NCBI RefSeq assembly: GCF_029689925.1
Contig: NZ_CP121445.1
Coordinates: 466,001-530,000, forward strand
DNA: 64,000 nt
Direction of reading: 5' to 3'
Source of the DNA: Anaerocolumna sp. AGMB13025
Lineage (GTDB): Bacteria; Bacillota; Clostridia; Lachnospirales; Lachnospiraceae
The first letter of the stretch is position 1. Each line of letters starts with the position of its first letter. Below are positions 45,170-54,676 of this stretch, in pieces. The notes under the pieces were generated by a model that had not been told where the DNA came from, did not search any database, and saw only the letters and a program-made list of their open reading frames with translations. A program made the position numbers and the translations under genes.

Positions 45170-46494
45170 ATGTTCAAGATGAAAAAACTGTCAACGTTAT
45201 TATTGTGTGTAGCAATGATGAGCATCATAGTTACCGGGTGTGGGGGCACCAAAACAGAAACAGAAGGGGCTGTAAATTCTGTGCCGGAGGGCACAAAAAC
45301 GGAAGACACCAAAGCAGTAGACACCAAAGCAGCGGGCAATACTGAATTCTGGCTTGACAAACTAGGTGATCAGGCAATTATCGACCAATTAACATTAGTC
45401 TGGAAGAATGACTCCGGTATAGATGTCAAAATCGTCAATTACCCGGATGTAGCAGCATACCAGACTTCCCTGCAGCAATCCATTGATGATAAATCGGCAC
45501 CCGGAATGTTTACCTGGTGGAGTGGAGCCCAGTTAGAGACACTGGCTAAGAATGACAAGTTAGAAGATCTCACTGCAGAATGGGATAATTACATAGCAGA
45601 TGGGGTTTCCGCAGATATTAAAGAAGCGTTTACAATTAACGGAAAAGTTTATGCGGCACCATACAGTGTCTTATATAACACCTGTATATATAATAAAAAA
45701 GTCTTTGAAAAAGCCGGCATCGCGGATACACCAAAAACTTTTGATGAATTTTTAGCTGACTGCGAAAAAATAAAACAGACCGGAGTCACACCTATAGGCT
45801 TAAAGAATGATTCCTGGGCAAGTTTTATCTGGTTTGAGCAATTAATAGCAGCCTATGAACCCCAGCTATATCTGGATATCTGTAACGGCACCAAAACCTA
45901 TACCGATGAGAGTGTAAAAAAAGTAATGGAAATCTGGAGGGATATGTTTGCAAAAGGATACTTTGCAAAACCTCAGGCCTACGCGGATATGACCAAGACC
46001 TTTGCCAAGGGTGAAATTGCAATTATGCTGGAACCGAATCCAACTGCCAACTCACTGGTGCTGGAATACGGTCTGGATTCTGGTAATGATTTTGATTCCT
46101 TTGTTGTGCCAAGCATGAACGGACAAAAAACACTATCTTTTTCGAAGCATCTCCAATTTGCGTAGCAAAGGCAAGTAAGGATAAAGCAGCAGCTATTGCA
46201 GCCCTCCGTAATTTTTACAAACCGGATACTCAGAATGTAATGTTAAATGAGAATGGTATAGCGAATACCAGTACAGTAACCGTTAGTAACATGACGATCC
46301 AGAATATTTTAAAGATGACTGCAGACTCCGATAATTATCAGTTATATTTAAGATATTATGAAAATACACCGGAGGATATCAGAAATTATGCACTGGATGA
46401 GCTGTCCAGATTTATGTACAGTGGTGCGGATATCGATGAAGTATTAGGCAATATTCAAAAGAAAGCAGATGAAGTATTCAAAAACTTAAAATAA
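45170..46494 (+). pseudogene. Sugar ABC binding lipoprotein (MsmE type), frameshifted
   Basis: The lipoprotein starts at 45170 with lipobox VTGC and shows a complete family-1 extracellular solute-binding fold (FTWWSGAQLETLAKNDK, YSVLYNTCIYNKKVFEKAGI, FAKGEIAIMLEP). The frame stops at 46165, but the following sequence continues as good protein in another frame (FFEASPICVAKASKDKAAA onward) to 46494. One base is missing, or two are extra, near 46130-46143, next to runs of six A and five T. Combined length would be about 441 residues, normal for the family. It may be a true mutation or a sequence error. It is needed for the permeases downstream. Confidence 0.85.
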
Positions 46495-46666
46495 AAAAAG
46501 CGTAAACTATCTCTGAGTGCTATCCCTGAAAGTTATAACTTGAAAGTTATAACCAGAAAAGCTCCATAAAATTCAAAAGGTTTTATGATTTGCAGTGACT
46601 TAAGGCTTGCATAACTTAATTAATTCAAATTAAATTTATAACATAAACCGGAATTGTTTCCTGATA

Positions 46667-46704
46667 ACATCACGAGGCCCGGTCTGCCGGGCCCTGATGT
46701 TTTA
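46667..46704 (+). terminator. Intra-operon stem-loop between binding protein and permease genes
   Basis: AACATCA and TGATGTT enclose GGCCCGG-TCTG-CCGGGCC, followed by TTTATCC. Such hairpins after a binding-protein gene usually reduce read-through or protect the upstream mRNA, so that the binding protein is made in excess over the membrane parts. The exact role here is inferred. Confidence 0.7.
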
Positions 46705-46741
46705 TCCATCGTTCATATTACATATAAGAAAGAGGAAGAAA

Positions 46742-47644
46742 ATGGATAAACAATCAATCAATAGTAAAAAGTTAAAAAAAGGTCCCAAAACCTTAAAGAA
46801 CTATTTATATCTTATGCCAGCAGTAATACTAACAGTCGTATTCTTTATTACATCAATCTTTTACACGATTTATTTAAGCTTTCATACCTGGGATGGATTT
46901 TCACCCATTAAATTCGTAGGTTTTTATAACTACATTTATCTGTTCCACGATGCCAACTTCAAGATATCCGTAATGAACACTATAATCTGGGTAGTCTGCT
47001 CTTTACTGATCTCACTGGTAATTCCATTGCTTTTTGCCATACTGGTATCAAGGAGTTCCTGGCTGACAGGTTTTAAAAATATATTTTATTTCCCAACGGC
47101 ATTATCGGCAACGGTAGGAGGTATGATTATTGCCTCTATGATATCCACATATGGTCTGCCCCAGATTTTTGGGCTGCTTGGGATGGATAACCTGGTATGT
47201 GACTGGCTGGCAATACCTTATATCAATACTTTTATCATGATAGGAATGGGAATGTGGCAGGGAATCGGTCTTAATATGATTTTATTTATATCCGGTCTTA
47301 ACCATATTCCGGCTTCTCCGATTGAAGCCGCAGCTCTGGAAGGTGCAGGAACCCTTAGCATGTATACCAAAGTGATATTCCCGTTGTTAAAGCCTACAAC
47401 CATCGTAGTATTTTTAATGTCCCTGGTAAATAGCTTTAAGATCTTTGATTCCATCTGGGTCATGACAAAAGGCGGTCCTTACCGCAGTTCGGAAACTCTT
47501 GCCTTAACCATGTATGAGGAATCCTTCATAAGAAACCAATTTGGTATCGGTTCAGCGGTAGCAGTGGTCTTGTCTATTGTTATTCTGGTAATTGCGTACT
47601 TTAATCTGAAAAATACATTTGCAGATAATAACCTGACCGTATAA
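46742..47644 (+). CDS. Sugar ABC permease, MalF/UgpA type
   Basis: A 300-residue binding-protein-dependent permease with six membrane segments. The EAA motif EAAALEGAGTLSMYTKVIFPLLKP (in pieces: EAAALEGAGTLSM, VIFPLLKP) contacts the ATPase. The start at 46742 follows AGAGGAAG; the longer frame from 46697 has no ribosome site. It works with the next permease and the lipoprotein; no ATPase gene is present here, so a shared MsmK-type ATPase elsewhere is expected. Confidence 0.94.
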   Translation: MDKQSINSKKLKKGPKTLKNYLYLMPAVILTVVFFITSIFYTIYLSFHTWDGFSPIKFVGFYNYIYLFHDANFKISVMNTIIWVVCSLLISLVIPLLFAILVSRSSWLTGFKNIFYFPTALSATVGGMIIASMISTYGLPQIFGLLGMDNLVCDWLAIPYINTFIMIGMGMWQGIGLNMILFISGLNHIPASPIEAAALEGAGTLSMYTKVIFPLLKPTTIVVFLMSLVNSFKIFDSIWVMTKGGPYRSSETLALTMYEESFIRNQFGIGSAVAVVLSIVILVIAYFNLKNTFADNNLTV

Positions 47645-47743
47645 CCTGCAAGAATAAGTATAACCATAAAGGATAAGTTTGGATTGGCAGTTATAATGGT
47701 TGTCACCCAATTTCCAAATCCAGATTAAGATAAGGAGGTCATT

Positions 47744-48565
47744 ATGATAAGACAAAAAAAGAGCAAAAAAATCATGATTAATACAATACTGTCGGTACTG
47801 GCTACAATTTGGATTTTTCCAGTGATCTTTACAGTTATGGGTGCTTTAAAAGGAAAACAGGAGTATAATTTAGGAAACATATGGGATATGCCTAAGCACT
47901 TTCTGCTGTTTGAGAATCTCGGATATTTAAGCAAGGGAGCAGACATTTACCAGGGGATGCTAAGCAGTTTCCTGTATTCGTTCAGCGGTGCACTTTTATC
48001 GGTTATCCTTGCGGCACTGGCCGCCTATGCCATCGCAAAGCTGGAAATCAGATTCCGGATGTTCTGGTTCTTATTAATATACTGCGGAACGATTTTTCCA
48101 TTCCAAATCTATCTGATTCCGGTATACAGGGGTTTCGCTAAGCTGCATCTTTATGATACCAGAGCTGGAATGATTTTATTCTATACCGCCATCTGCATAC
48201 CCTTTAGCATGTTTGTACTCCGGAATTTCTTTATGGGAATATCCAATGAAATTTGTGAATCAGCCAAAATAGACGGTTGTAAGGATATGCAGATATTAAC
48301 CAGAATCTTTGTCCCAATGTCAAAAGCACCGTTATCTGTGGTATTCTTATCCCAGTTTACCTGGGCCTGGAATGACCTGATGTTTGGTATCACCTTTACA
48401 AAGTCCTCAAATATAAGACCGGTCATGGCAGCCATATCCTTAATGGGTAAAGCCCATGTCCCAGCCTTGCTGGTGGGCTGCATCATAGCCTCCATACCGA
48501 CCGTATTATTATTTATATTCCTGCAAAAGAATTTTGAAGCAGGCTTTGCTTATCAAAGTAAGTAA
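47744..48565 (+). CDS. Sugar ABC permease, MalG/UgpE type
   Basis: A 273-residue permease with six membrane segments and the EAA-like loop CESAKIDGCKDMQILTRIF. AAGGAGG precedes the ATG. It is the second membrane subunit of the importer. It lies directly before the GH38 gene, so a mannose-containing oligosaccharide is the likely cargo. Confidence 0.94.
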   Translation: MIRQKKSKKIMINTILSVLATIWIFPVIFTVMGALKGKQEYNLGNIWDMPKHFLLFENLGYLSKGADIYQGMLSSFLYSFSGALLSVILAALAAYAIAKLEIRFRMFWFLLIYCGTIFPFQIYLIPVYRGFAKLHLYDTRAGMILFYTAICIPFSMFVLRNFFMGISNEICESAKIDGCKDMQILTRIFVPMSKAPLSVVFLSQFTWAWNDLMFGITFTKSSNIRPVMAAISLMGKAHVPALLVGCIIASIPTVLLFIFLQKNFEAGFAYQSK

Positions 48566-48611
48566 GCAAGAAAGCAATAATTACATTATATAATAGAAAG
48601 AAGGTCTATAT

Positions 48612-51074
48612 ATGAAATTTAAAAAAGAATGGAATGTGTACCTGATCCACCATTCCCACACAGACATTGGTTATACGGAGCGTCAGGATAAGATTATCAA
48701 TTATCACAAGGACTTTTTAAAACAGGCTATCGATATCTTAAATGATATCCATAAAAACCAGAATGCCGACAGCAGGGGCTTTGTATGGCAGTGTGAGAAC
48801 TTTTGGCAGGTGGAGAATTTCTATGCCAGTGCCAGTAGTGAATATAAAGAGGATTTTGAAAAATACGTAAAAAGTGGTGAAATCGGCTTATCCGGCAATT
48901 ATTTAAATATGACGGAGCTAATTAATTATGACATTTTAAAGTCCAGAATCGGAAAGGCAAAAACTTATGAAGCAAAAACCGGAATTCCGGTAAAGAGCGG
49001 TATGAGTGCAGATATTAACGGCTTTGCCTGGGGGTACGCCGATGCCTTAGCTGAAAATGGAGTAGAGCACTTATTTTCCTGTCTTCACCCACATCATGGC
49101 ATGTTCCCGCTATATAAGAAACAGATTCCCTTCTACTGGGAAAGTCCAAAGGGAAATAAAATCTTAGTCTGGAACGGAGAACACTATCACTTTGGCAATG
49201 AGTTACAGTTTGCGCCTCATGCCGGTACCTCCTATTTCATCCGTGACGAAATAACGGAAAAAATGAGGAAGGATATTATGTATAAGGAAGGTCTTGAAGC
49301 GACAGAAGAAGAGGAATTTAAAGTACTGTGCAGCCGGTTGGAGCGTTATTTAGTTAACCTTGAGGAGGAAGGATATCCATATGACCTAATACCCTTTATG
49401 GTATCTGGTGCAATTACGGATAATGCACCCCCAAGTGCTTCCATTGCCAAACGTGTCAATCGTTTAAACGAGACCTTTGCCGGACAACTTAAAGTTAAAA
49501 TGGTTACGTTAGATCAGTTTTTTGAACAGGTGAAAGATAAATGCTTCGATATCCCCACCTATAAAGGAGACTGGAATGACTGGTGGGCAGATGGTGTAGG
49601 TTCTACCCCCTCAGTAGTAAAAAACTTTAAAGATGCCCAGAGAAAATACAACCTGTGCAAAAAGCTGGATGCCTGCGGAACCCTGGGAGATTCCCGTTTG
49701 GTGGATGAGGCCTCCGAAAACCTGATGCTGTATGCGGAACATACCTGGGGATATTCCTCCTCCGTATCAGAACCCTGGGAAACCCTGGTTGGAGACCTGG
49801 AATTAAAGAAATCAGCCTATGCGATTAACGGCAATACAGCGATTGCCAAAAACCTGGATCAGATTTTAGCTAAAAAAGGTGAAGTCACAATTAGACAGGA
49901 CAGACCACAGGAATATACCATAATCAATCCTCACAGAATTCCTCTAAAAACCACTGCGCTGGTATATATCGAATTCTGGGAATATTTAGACGGCATAAAT
50001 TACAGCCTTGATATACCCGTGGAAGTAGTGGATGTAAATACCGGAGAAGTTTTAAAACACCAGATAAAACAGATAGCCCGTGCGATTCAGGTGGAAGTAG
50101 CAGTTAGTCTTGATTCGAAAGAAGAAAAGACCATAGCAATACATCCTACAAGAAAACCGCATAATGCTACGGTACAAAACCACGCTCATATAGGCGCCGA
50201 AGGAATCCGTGATATTCTTTTACCGGATACCTATGAAGAAAATACATCCTGCATTGAGACCGCATTTTATAAAGTCTTACTAAGTGAAGAAAGAGGAATA
50301 TATTCCATAATTGATAAACGGGATGGAAAAGACTTAGTCCGTTCTGAAATTCCCTATGCACCTTTTTCCGGTGTTTATGAAGTAACAGACATCAAAACCA
50401 ATGCCTGTGAAGAACGAAGAAGAATGGGCAGAAACCGCAAGGATGTTTCCACAAGACGGTACGGCTCTAAATTAAAAGATATCCGGATTATAGAAAATGG
50501 TGATATTTATACAGCAGTACAGTTAGACTATCATCTGGAAGGAACCAGATTTTACAGTGTCTTCTTAAAGGTTTACAAAGGAATACCAAAATTGGAAGCC
50601 ATGGTCCGTATTCACAAAGAAAGTGTCTATGAACCGGAGAACCTGTATATAGCACTTCCCTTTACAGCAGGGGAGGAGGAAGTAACATATATAGATAAAA
50701 CCGGCTGCATCCTTCGTCCTGGTCTTGATCAGCTTCCGGGAAGCAACAAGGAGTTCTATCTCCTGCAAAATGGTATTGTAATGGAAGGTGCCAAGAAGGA
50801 TGTAATCCTTGCTATTAAGGATGCACCGTTAGTTACCTTTGGGGATTTAAAAGCCAAACCAATTAAACTTTGTGACGGCAAGGATACAGAATTAAACAAG
50901 AGTACTGCCTACTCCTGGATAATGAATAATTACTGGGAAACTAATTTTAAAGTAGATTTAGGCGGCTTTTATGAATTTGCCTACTCCCTAACCACCACGG
51001 ATAAAACCTCCAAAGAAGAGGCCATGGAAGTATGTGAAGCAATGAATGAAGGCATGATATCTTTCTATATATAA
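48612..51074 (+). CDS. Alpha-mannosidase, glycoside hydrolase family 38
   Basis: An 820-residue cytoplasmic enzyme (no signal peptide) that releases mannose from alpha-mannosides. The zinc site HHSHTDIGYTERQ lies at residues 13-25 and the nucleophile region SADINGFAWGYAD near residue 133; HHGMF and a C-terminal beta-sandwich follow. Length is that of bacterial GH38 enzymes. It shares the strand and spacing of the permease genes upstream (46 bases). AGAAAGAAGG precedes the ATG. The linkage preference is unknown. Confidence 0.93.
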   Translation: MKFKKEWNVYLIHHSHTDIGYTERQDKIINYHKDFLKQAIDILNDIHKNQNADSRGFVWQCENFWQVENFYASASSEYKEDFEKYVKSGEIGLSGNYLNMTELINYDILKSRIGKAKTYEAKTGIPVKSGMSADINGFAWGYADALAENGVEHLFSCLHPHHGMFPLYKKQIPFYWESPKGNKILVWNGEHYHFGNELQFAPHAGTSYFIRDEITEKMRKDIMYKEGLEATEEEEFKVLCSRLERYLVNLEEEGYPYDLIPFMVSGAITDNAPPSASIAKRVNRLNETFAGQLKVKMVTLDQFFEQVKDKCFDIPTYKGDWNDWWADGVGSTPSVVKNFKDAQRKYNLCKKLDACGTLGDSRLVDEASENLMLYAEHTWGYSSSVSEPWETLVGDLELKKSAYAINGNTAIAKNLDQILAKKGEVTIRQDRPQEYTIINPHRIPLKTTALVYIEFWEYLDGINYSLDIPVEVVDVNTGEVLKHQIKQIARAIQVEVAVSLDSKEEKTIAIHPTRKPHNATVQNHAHIGAEGIRDILLPDTYEENTSCIETAFYKVLLSEERGIYSIIDKRDGKDLVRSEIPYAPFSGVYEVTDIKTNACEERRRMGRNRKDVSTRRYGSKLKDIRIIENGDIYTAVQLDYHLEGTRFYSVFLKVYKGIPKLEAMVRIHKESVYEPENLYIALPFTAGEEEVTYIDKTGCILRPGLDQLPGSNKEFYLLQNGIVMEGAKKDVILAIKDAPLVTFGDLKAKPIKLCDGKDTELNKSTAYSWIMNNYWETNFKVDLGGFYEFAYSLTTTDKTSKEEAMEVCEAMNEGMISFYI

Positions 51075-51078
51075 AGAA

Positions 51079-51307
51079 CAAAAAAAGGTATAAAAGCTGA
51101 TATAAAAACACTTATAAAAGTAGGATATAGAAGCAGAAATAAAGGCAGAAATAAAAGCAGAAATGAAAGCAGATGTAAAAAAGAAATAAAAGCAGAAATA
51201 AGATCAGAAATAAGAGCAGAAATAAAAACAGATATAGAAGCAGAAATAAAAGCAGATATAAAGCAGATATCAAAAACAAATAAAAACACAGATCAAAAAC
51301 AAATAAA
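51079..51307 (+). repeat. 12-bp tandem repeats between the mannosidase and ROK genes
   Basis: About fifteen units close to AAAAGCAGAAAT follow the mannosidase stop, most in exact 12-base steps and degenerating toward the 3' end. On the other strand they give leucine/phenylalanine-rich open frames that are artefacts. Confidence 0.85.
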
Positions 51308-51339
51308 AAGAACAGGGAAGAGAATGGAGTAAGGAGTAT

Positions 51340-52248
51340 ATGATTTATTATGTAATGCTGGATGTAGGCGGCACTCAGATTAAAGGCGGAATTCTGACGG
51401 AAACCGGAAGACTGCTTCATGATATAAGCACCTTTGATGCCAAATCAAACCGGCCAAAGGAGGAAATCTTCGTTAACTTTGCTGATATCATAAGCAACCT
51501 GATTGACACCATCGAGGAGCCTGAGAAATGTATTGCCGGTATTGGGTTTGCCTTTCCGGGTCCATTTGATTATGAACATGGCATCAGTAAGATGATAGGC
51601 TTGAATAAATACGACTCCATCTATAACTGTGATTTTAGACAGGAACTTATAGCGGTCATAAAGAAAAAGGGCACATACAAGTACTTTAGAAAAGACTTCA
51701 CCCTTGTATTCGTTCATGATGTGGAAGCCTTTGCCATCGGCGAAAGCCACTTTGGTACTGCCGCAGGCTTTAGCCGTGCCATGTATCTATGTATCGGCAC
51801 AGGTTCTGGTACATCCTTTACGGAAGACAAAATTGTGCTAAAAAAAGAAACGATAAATTTCCCGGAAAACGGCTGGATTTATAAAACGCCTTTTAGAGAC
51901 AGCATTATTGACGATTATGTATCCAGCAGGGGTTTACAAAAACTATCAGCTAAGTATTTAAAAGACCCTGTGGAGGGAAGGATTTTATATGATCTGGCAG
52001 TGAGGGGAGAGGAGACAGCGCTTCTGACTTTTAAAGAGTTTGGAAGTGACATAAAAGAAGCCATTGAACCTTTTTTAGAATCTTTCTCACCGGACTGCCT
52101 GGTACTTGGCGGACAGGTTTCGAAAAGCTTCTGCTTTTTTGGCGCTGAGTTAGAACAGTATTGTAAAGAACATCAGATTGCAGTCAGACTAACAGAAGAT
52201 ACGTCAGTGAGTATTTTAAAAGGGCTTTATGTTCGGACTAGGAGGTAA
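51340..52248 (+). CDS. ROK-family sugar kinase, probable mannokinase
   Basis: A 302-residue ATP-dependent sugar kinase. The phosphate-binding motif LDVGGTQIKGGIL is at residues 7-19, and the catalytic Asp lies in VFVHDVEAFAIGE near residue 127; LCIGTGSGTSF follows. The zinc-binding cysteine motif of classical ROK kinases is missing. Position between GH38 and ManA suggests that it makes mannose 6-phosphate from freed mannose. AAGGAG precedes the ATG. Confidence 0.9.
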   Translation: MIYYVMLDVGGTQIKGGILTETGRLLHDISTFDAKSNRPKEEIFVNFADIISNLIDTIEEPEKCIAGIGFAFPGPFDYEHGISKMIGLNKYDSIYNCDFRQELIAVIKKKGTYKYFRKDFTLVFVHDVEAFAIGESHFGTAAGFSRAMYLCIGTGSGTSFTEDKIVLKKETINFPENGWIYKTPFRDSIIDDYVSSRGLQKLSAKYLKDPVEGRILYDLAVRGEETALLTFKEFGSDIKEAIEPFLESFSPDCLVLGGQVSKSFCFFGAELEQYCKEHQIAVRLTEDTSVSILKGLYVRTRR

Positions 52249-52305
52249 GAACCTGACCGCAATGTTTCATTATACTTATGAATGTCAGATTAAAAGGAGA
52301 AAAAA

Positions 52306-54066
52306 ATGGGTGGAAAATACTCAATTTATAATAATTATGATTTGTCACCCTTTAAAGTGATTGATGGTTTTGACAATCAGGCTTTTGAAGGTTATGAATC
52401 CATATTGTCGGAAATACGCAGACTGGAGTCAGAGGGAAAACGCATTTTCGTATTTGATTTATATCCGGGAGTGGATAAAAGTGAGCTTATCTTTTGGTTA
52501 AAGCAGTTAAATCCCTCTTTACTGATTGATTCTGAGGAATGTGCTTATGACAGCGATAAAATAACGGAAATCTTTGAAGATAATTTAACGAAAGACCGTG
52601 TATTTGGTGTAATGACCCATAAAAAACTTGAGGATTGCTTTGATAAGGCTAAAATAGAACAAGTACAGACGTTATTGTCAGAAGAGGAAGATAAACTCAT
52701 AGTTATCGTGGGTGTCGGAGCCGGATTAATTACCTTGGGTGATGTGTACTTTTACTTTGACCTTTCCAGATGGGAAATACAGCTTCGGTACCGCAGGGGT
52801 ATGCCCAACTGGAGATGTTTAAACAACGATGCACCGATTTTAAGTAAATATAAACGTGGATTTTTTATAGAATGGCGCCTGGCAGATAAACATAAAAAAG
52901 CTCATTTCGAAGATATTCATTATCTGGTGGACACCAATCTTCCCAACCAGCCTAAGATGATTACTGGAAAAGCATTCTGCGAAGCACTAAACCAATTATC
53001 TGCGGGACCCTTCCGTCTGAAACCCTATTTTGACCCCGGGGTCTGGGGCGGGCAATGGATGAAGGAAGTCTTTGGGCTTTATCAGGCGTCCGATAATTAT
53101 GCCTGGAGTTTTGACGGCGTACCGGAGGAAAACAGCCTGACTCTTAAATTTGGTAACGTTATGGTGGAAATCCCCTGTATGGATTTGGTATTATACCGCC
53201 CGGAAAAGTTACTGGGTGAGCGCGTCCATGCCCGTTTTGGAGCGGAATTCCCAATTCGTTTCGACCTTTTGGATACCATGGAGGGCGGTAATCTTTCCCT
53301 CCAGGTACATCCCATGACAGAATACATCCAGGAGACCTTTGGTATGCATTATACTCAGGATGAAAGCTATTACATACTGGAGGCTTCAAAGGAAGAAGAT
53401 ACCTATGTATATTTGGGAGTAAAAGAGGGCATCAAGAAAGAAGACATGATACGGGATTTAGAAAAGGCCAGGGGGGGTGAGCATTCATTTCCGGCAGATA
53501 CTTACATTAATAAAATACCTGTGAGAAAACACGACCATATACTGATTCCTGCCGGAACCATCCATTGTTCCGGAAAAAATACGGTGGTTCTGGAAATCAG
53601 TGCAACCCCTTATATCTTTACCTTTAAACTATGGGATTGGGGGAGAAATGGTTTAGATGGAAAACCCAGACCCATCCATTTAGAACACGGAATAAAAAAT
53701 ATTCAGTGGGACAGAGATACCAAATGGGTCAATGATAATTTAATTCATCAGGCTAAGACCTGTCATGAGGAAGAAGGTATAACCATAGAGCGGACGGGAC
53801 TTCATAACTTAGAATTTATTGATACCTACCGCTATACCTTTGAAAAGTCTATTACCTGTCTGTCCAGAGACAGCGTAACTATGCTGAATCTGGTGGATGG
53901 AGCACAAATGACCATATCAAGTACAGCTGGAGAATTTAAACCTTTTGATGTTCATTACGCAGAAACTGTCATCATCCCGGCAAGTGTTAAGGAATACCAG
54001 ATGACCCCCAGTGGTCTGTCCCAGGGAAAGCAGGTAACTGTAATTACTGCGTCTGTTAGGGGATAA
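52306..54066 (+). CDS. manA: Class I mannose-6-phosphate isomerase with N-terminal extra domain
   Basis: A 586-residue protein. The C-terminal two thirds (from about residue 230) is a zinc isomerase that converts mannose 6-phosphate to fructose 6-phosphate: FDPGVWGGQWM, SLQVHPMTEY (Gln and His ligands), DESYYIL (Glu ligand) and GTIHCSG (His ligand). The first 220 residues are not part of a normal ManA (320-390 residues). They have an alternating alpha/beta pattern reminiscent of the kinase fold (KRIFVFDLYPGVD, KLIVIVGVGAGLI) without an intact P-loop. The last step of the mannoside pathway here. Its 3' end is repeated downstream. Confidence 0.9.
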   Translation: MGGKYSIYNNYDLSPFKVIDGFDNQAFEGYESILSEIRRLESEGKRIFVFDLYPGVDKSELIFWLKQLNPSLLIDSEECAYDSDKITEIFEDNLTKDRVFGVMTHKKLEDCFDKAKIEQVQTLLSEEEDKLIVIVGVGAGLITLGDVYFYFDLSRWEIQLRYRRGMPNWRCLNNDAPILSKYKRGFFIEWRLADKHKKAHFEDIHYLVDTNLPNQPKMITGKAFCEALNQLSAGPFRLKPYFDPGVWGGQWMKEVFGLYQASDNYAWSFDGVPEENSLTLKFGNVMVEIPCMDLVLYRPEKLLGERVHARFGAEFPIRFDLLDTMEGGNLSLQVHPMTEYIQETFGMHYTQDESYYILEASKEEDTYVYLGVKEGIKKEDMIRDLEKARGGEHSFPADTYINKIPVRKHDHILIPAGTIHCSGKNTVVLEISATPYIFTFKLWDWGRNGLDGKPRPIHLEHGIKNIQWDRDTKWVNDNLIHQAKTCHEEEGITIERTGLHNLEFIDTYRYTFEKSITCLSRDSVTMLNLVDGAQMTISSTAGEFKPFDVHYAETVIIPASVKEYQMTPSGLSQGKQVTVITASVRG

Positions 54067-54138
54067 CATTACTGAGCCCATTAAGGGATAATATTACTTA
54101 GTCCATTAAGGGGTAATATTACTGCGTCGATTAAGGAC
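54041..54138 (+). repeat. Tandem repeats of the manA 3' end (about 25 bp, four units)
   Basis: The last coding bases TAATTACTGCGTCTGTTAGG plus GGA (54041-54063) are followed by three 25-base copies starting at 54064, 54089 and 54114. Each copy begins with TAA, so each carries an equivalent of the manA stop codon. Confidence 0.85.
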
Positions 54139-54211
54139 TAATAATTCGTGAATATGTAAGGGAAATATATACTATCTTATCGTGATATAAAAAATGGTTA
54201 AAAAAATAGGA

Positions 54212-54240
54212 TTGACAAGAGCCATCCAAAGTTGTAAAAT
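54212..54240 (+). promoter_or_regulatory. Promoter of the riboswitch-ribU unit
   Basis: A perfect TTGACA (54212-54217) and TAAAAT (54235-54240) are 17 bases apart, and the FMN element starts about 17 bases after. Confidence 0.8.
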
Positions 54241-54256
54241 GAAAAAAACTAAATAA

Positions 54257-54424
54257 GGAAGTTCTTCGGGGCAGGGTGAAATTCCCGACCGGCGGTATAG
54301 TCCGCGACCTGATTTCTGACTTATCAAGAAGTTATTGATTTAACTACATTGATAATAGCAGTGAATCAGTTGATTTGGTGTAATTCCAAAACCGACAGTA
54401 AAGTCTGGATGTGAGAAGAGAAAA
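54257..54424 (+). promoter_or_regulatory. FMN riboswitch (RFN element)
   Basis: The hallmark blocks are all present in order: TTCGGGGCAGGGTGAAATTC, CCCGACCGGCGGTA, AGTCCGCGAC, a variable arm (54312-54375), TGATTTGGTGTAATTCCAAA, ACCGACAGTAAAGTCTGGAT and GAAGAGAAAATA. It binds flavin mononucleotide and should switch a downstream terminator on when flavin is plentiful, limiting riboflavin uptake by RibU. Confidence 0.97.
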
Positions 54425-54458
54425 TATTGCATAGCAAGCAACTAATCTTAATCATTAG

Positions 54459-54491
54459 CCTCGAATCAATAGATTCGAGGTTTTTTATTTT
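54459..54491 (+). terminator. Terminator of the FMN riboswitch
   Basis: CCTCGAATC (54459-54467) pairs with GATTCGAGG (54472-54480), followed by TTTTTTATTTT. It is the expression platform. The remaining 185 bases up to ribU hold one small stem, ATGCCC/GGGCAT near 54559-54579, and nothing else that I can name. Confidence 0.9.
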
Positions 54492-54676
54492 ATGAAAAAT
54501 TCGTTATATTTCCATGAAATAAAAAGCCCTTCCGGGTAGGATGCATAAGCGATAATCCATGCCCGATATAGAGGGCATATACGCCGTCAGTAAGATTACA
54601 ATTATATAGTTTTCCTGTGAAGCGTACTAATAACCAAGAATTTTCCTTTATAATTAAATGAAAAGGAGAGATTATT

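Noticed and set aside
46121..46146. Programmed -1 frameshift in the binding-protein gene
   Set aside because: No X-XXY-YYZ heptamer sits in the zero frame and no stem follows closely. A mutation or sequence error explains it more simply.
51065..51420. Hydrophobic minus-strand proteins
   Set aside because: The leucine/phenylalanine-rich frames come from the 12-bp purine-rich repeats read on the other strand.
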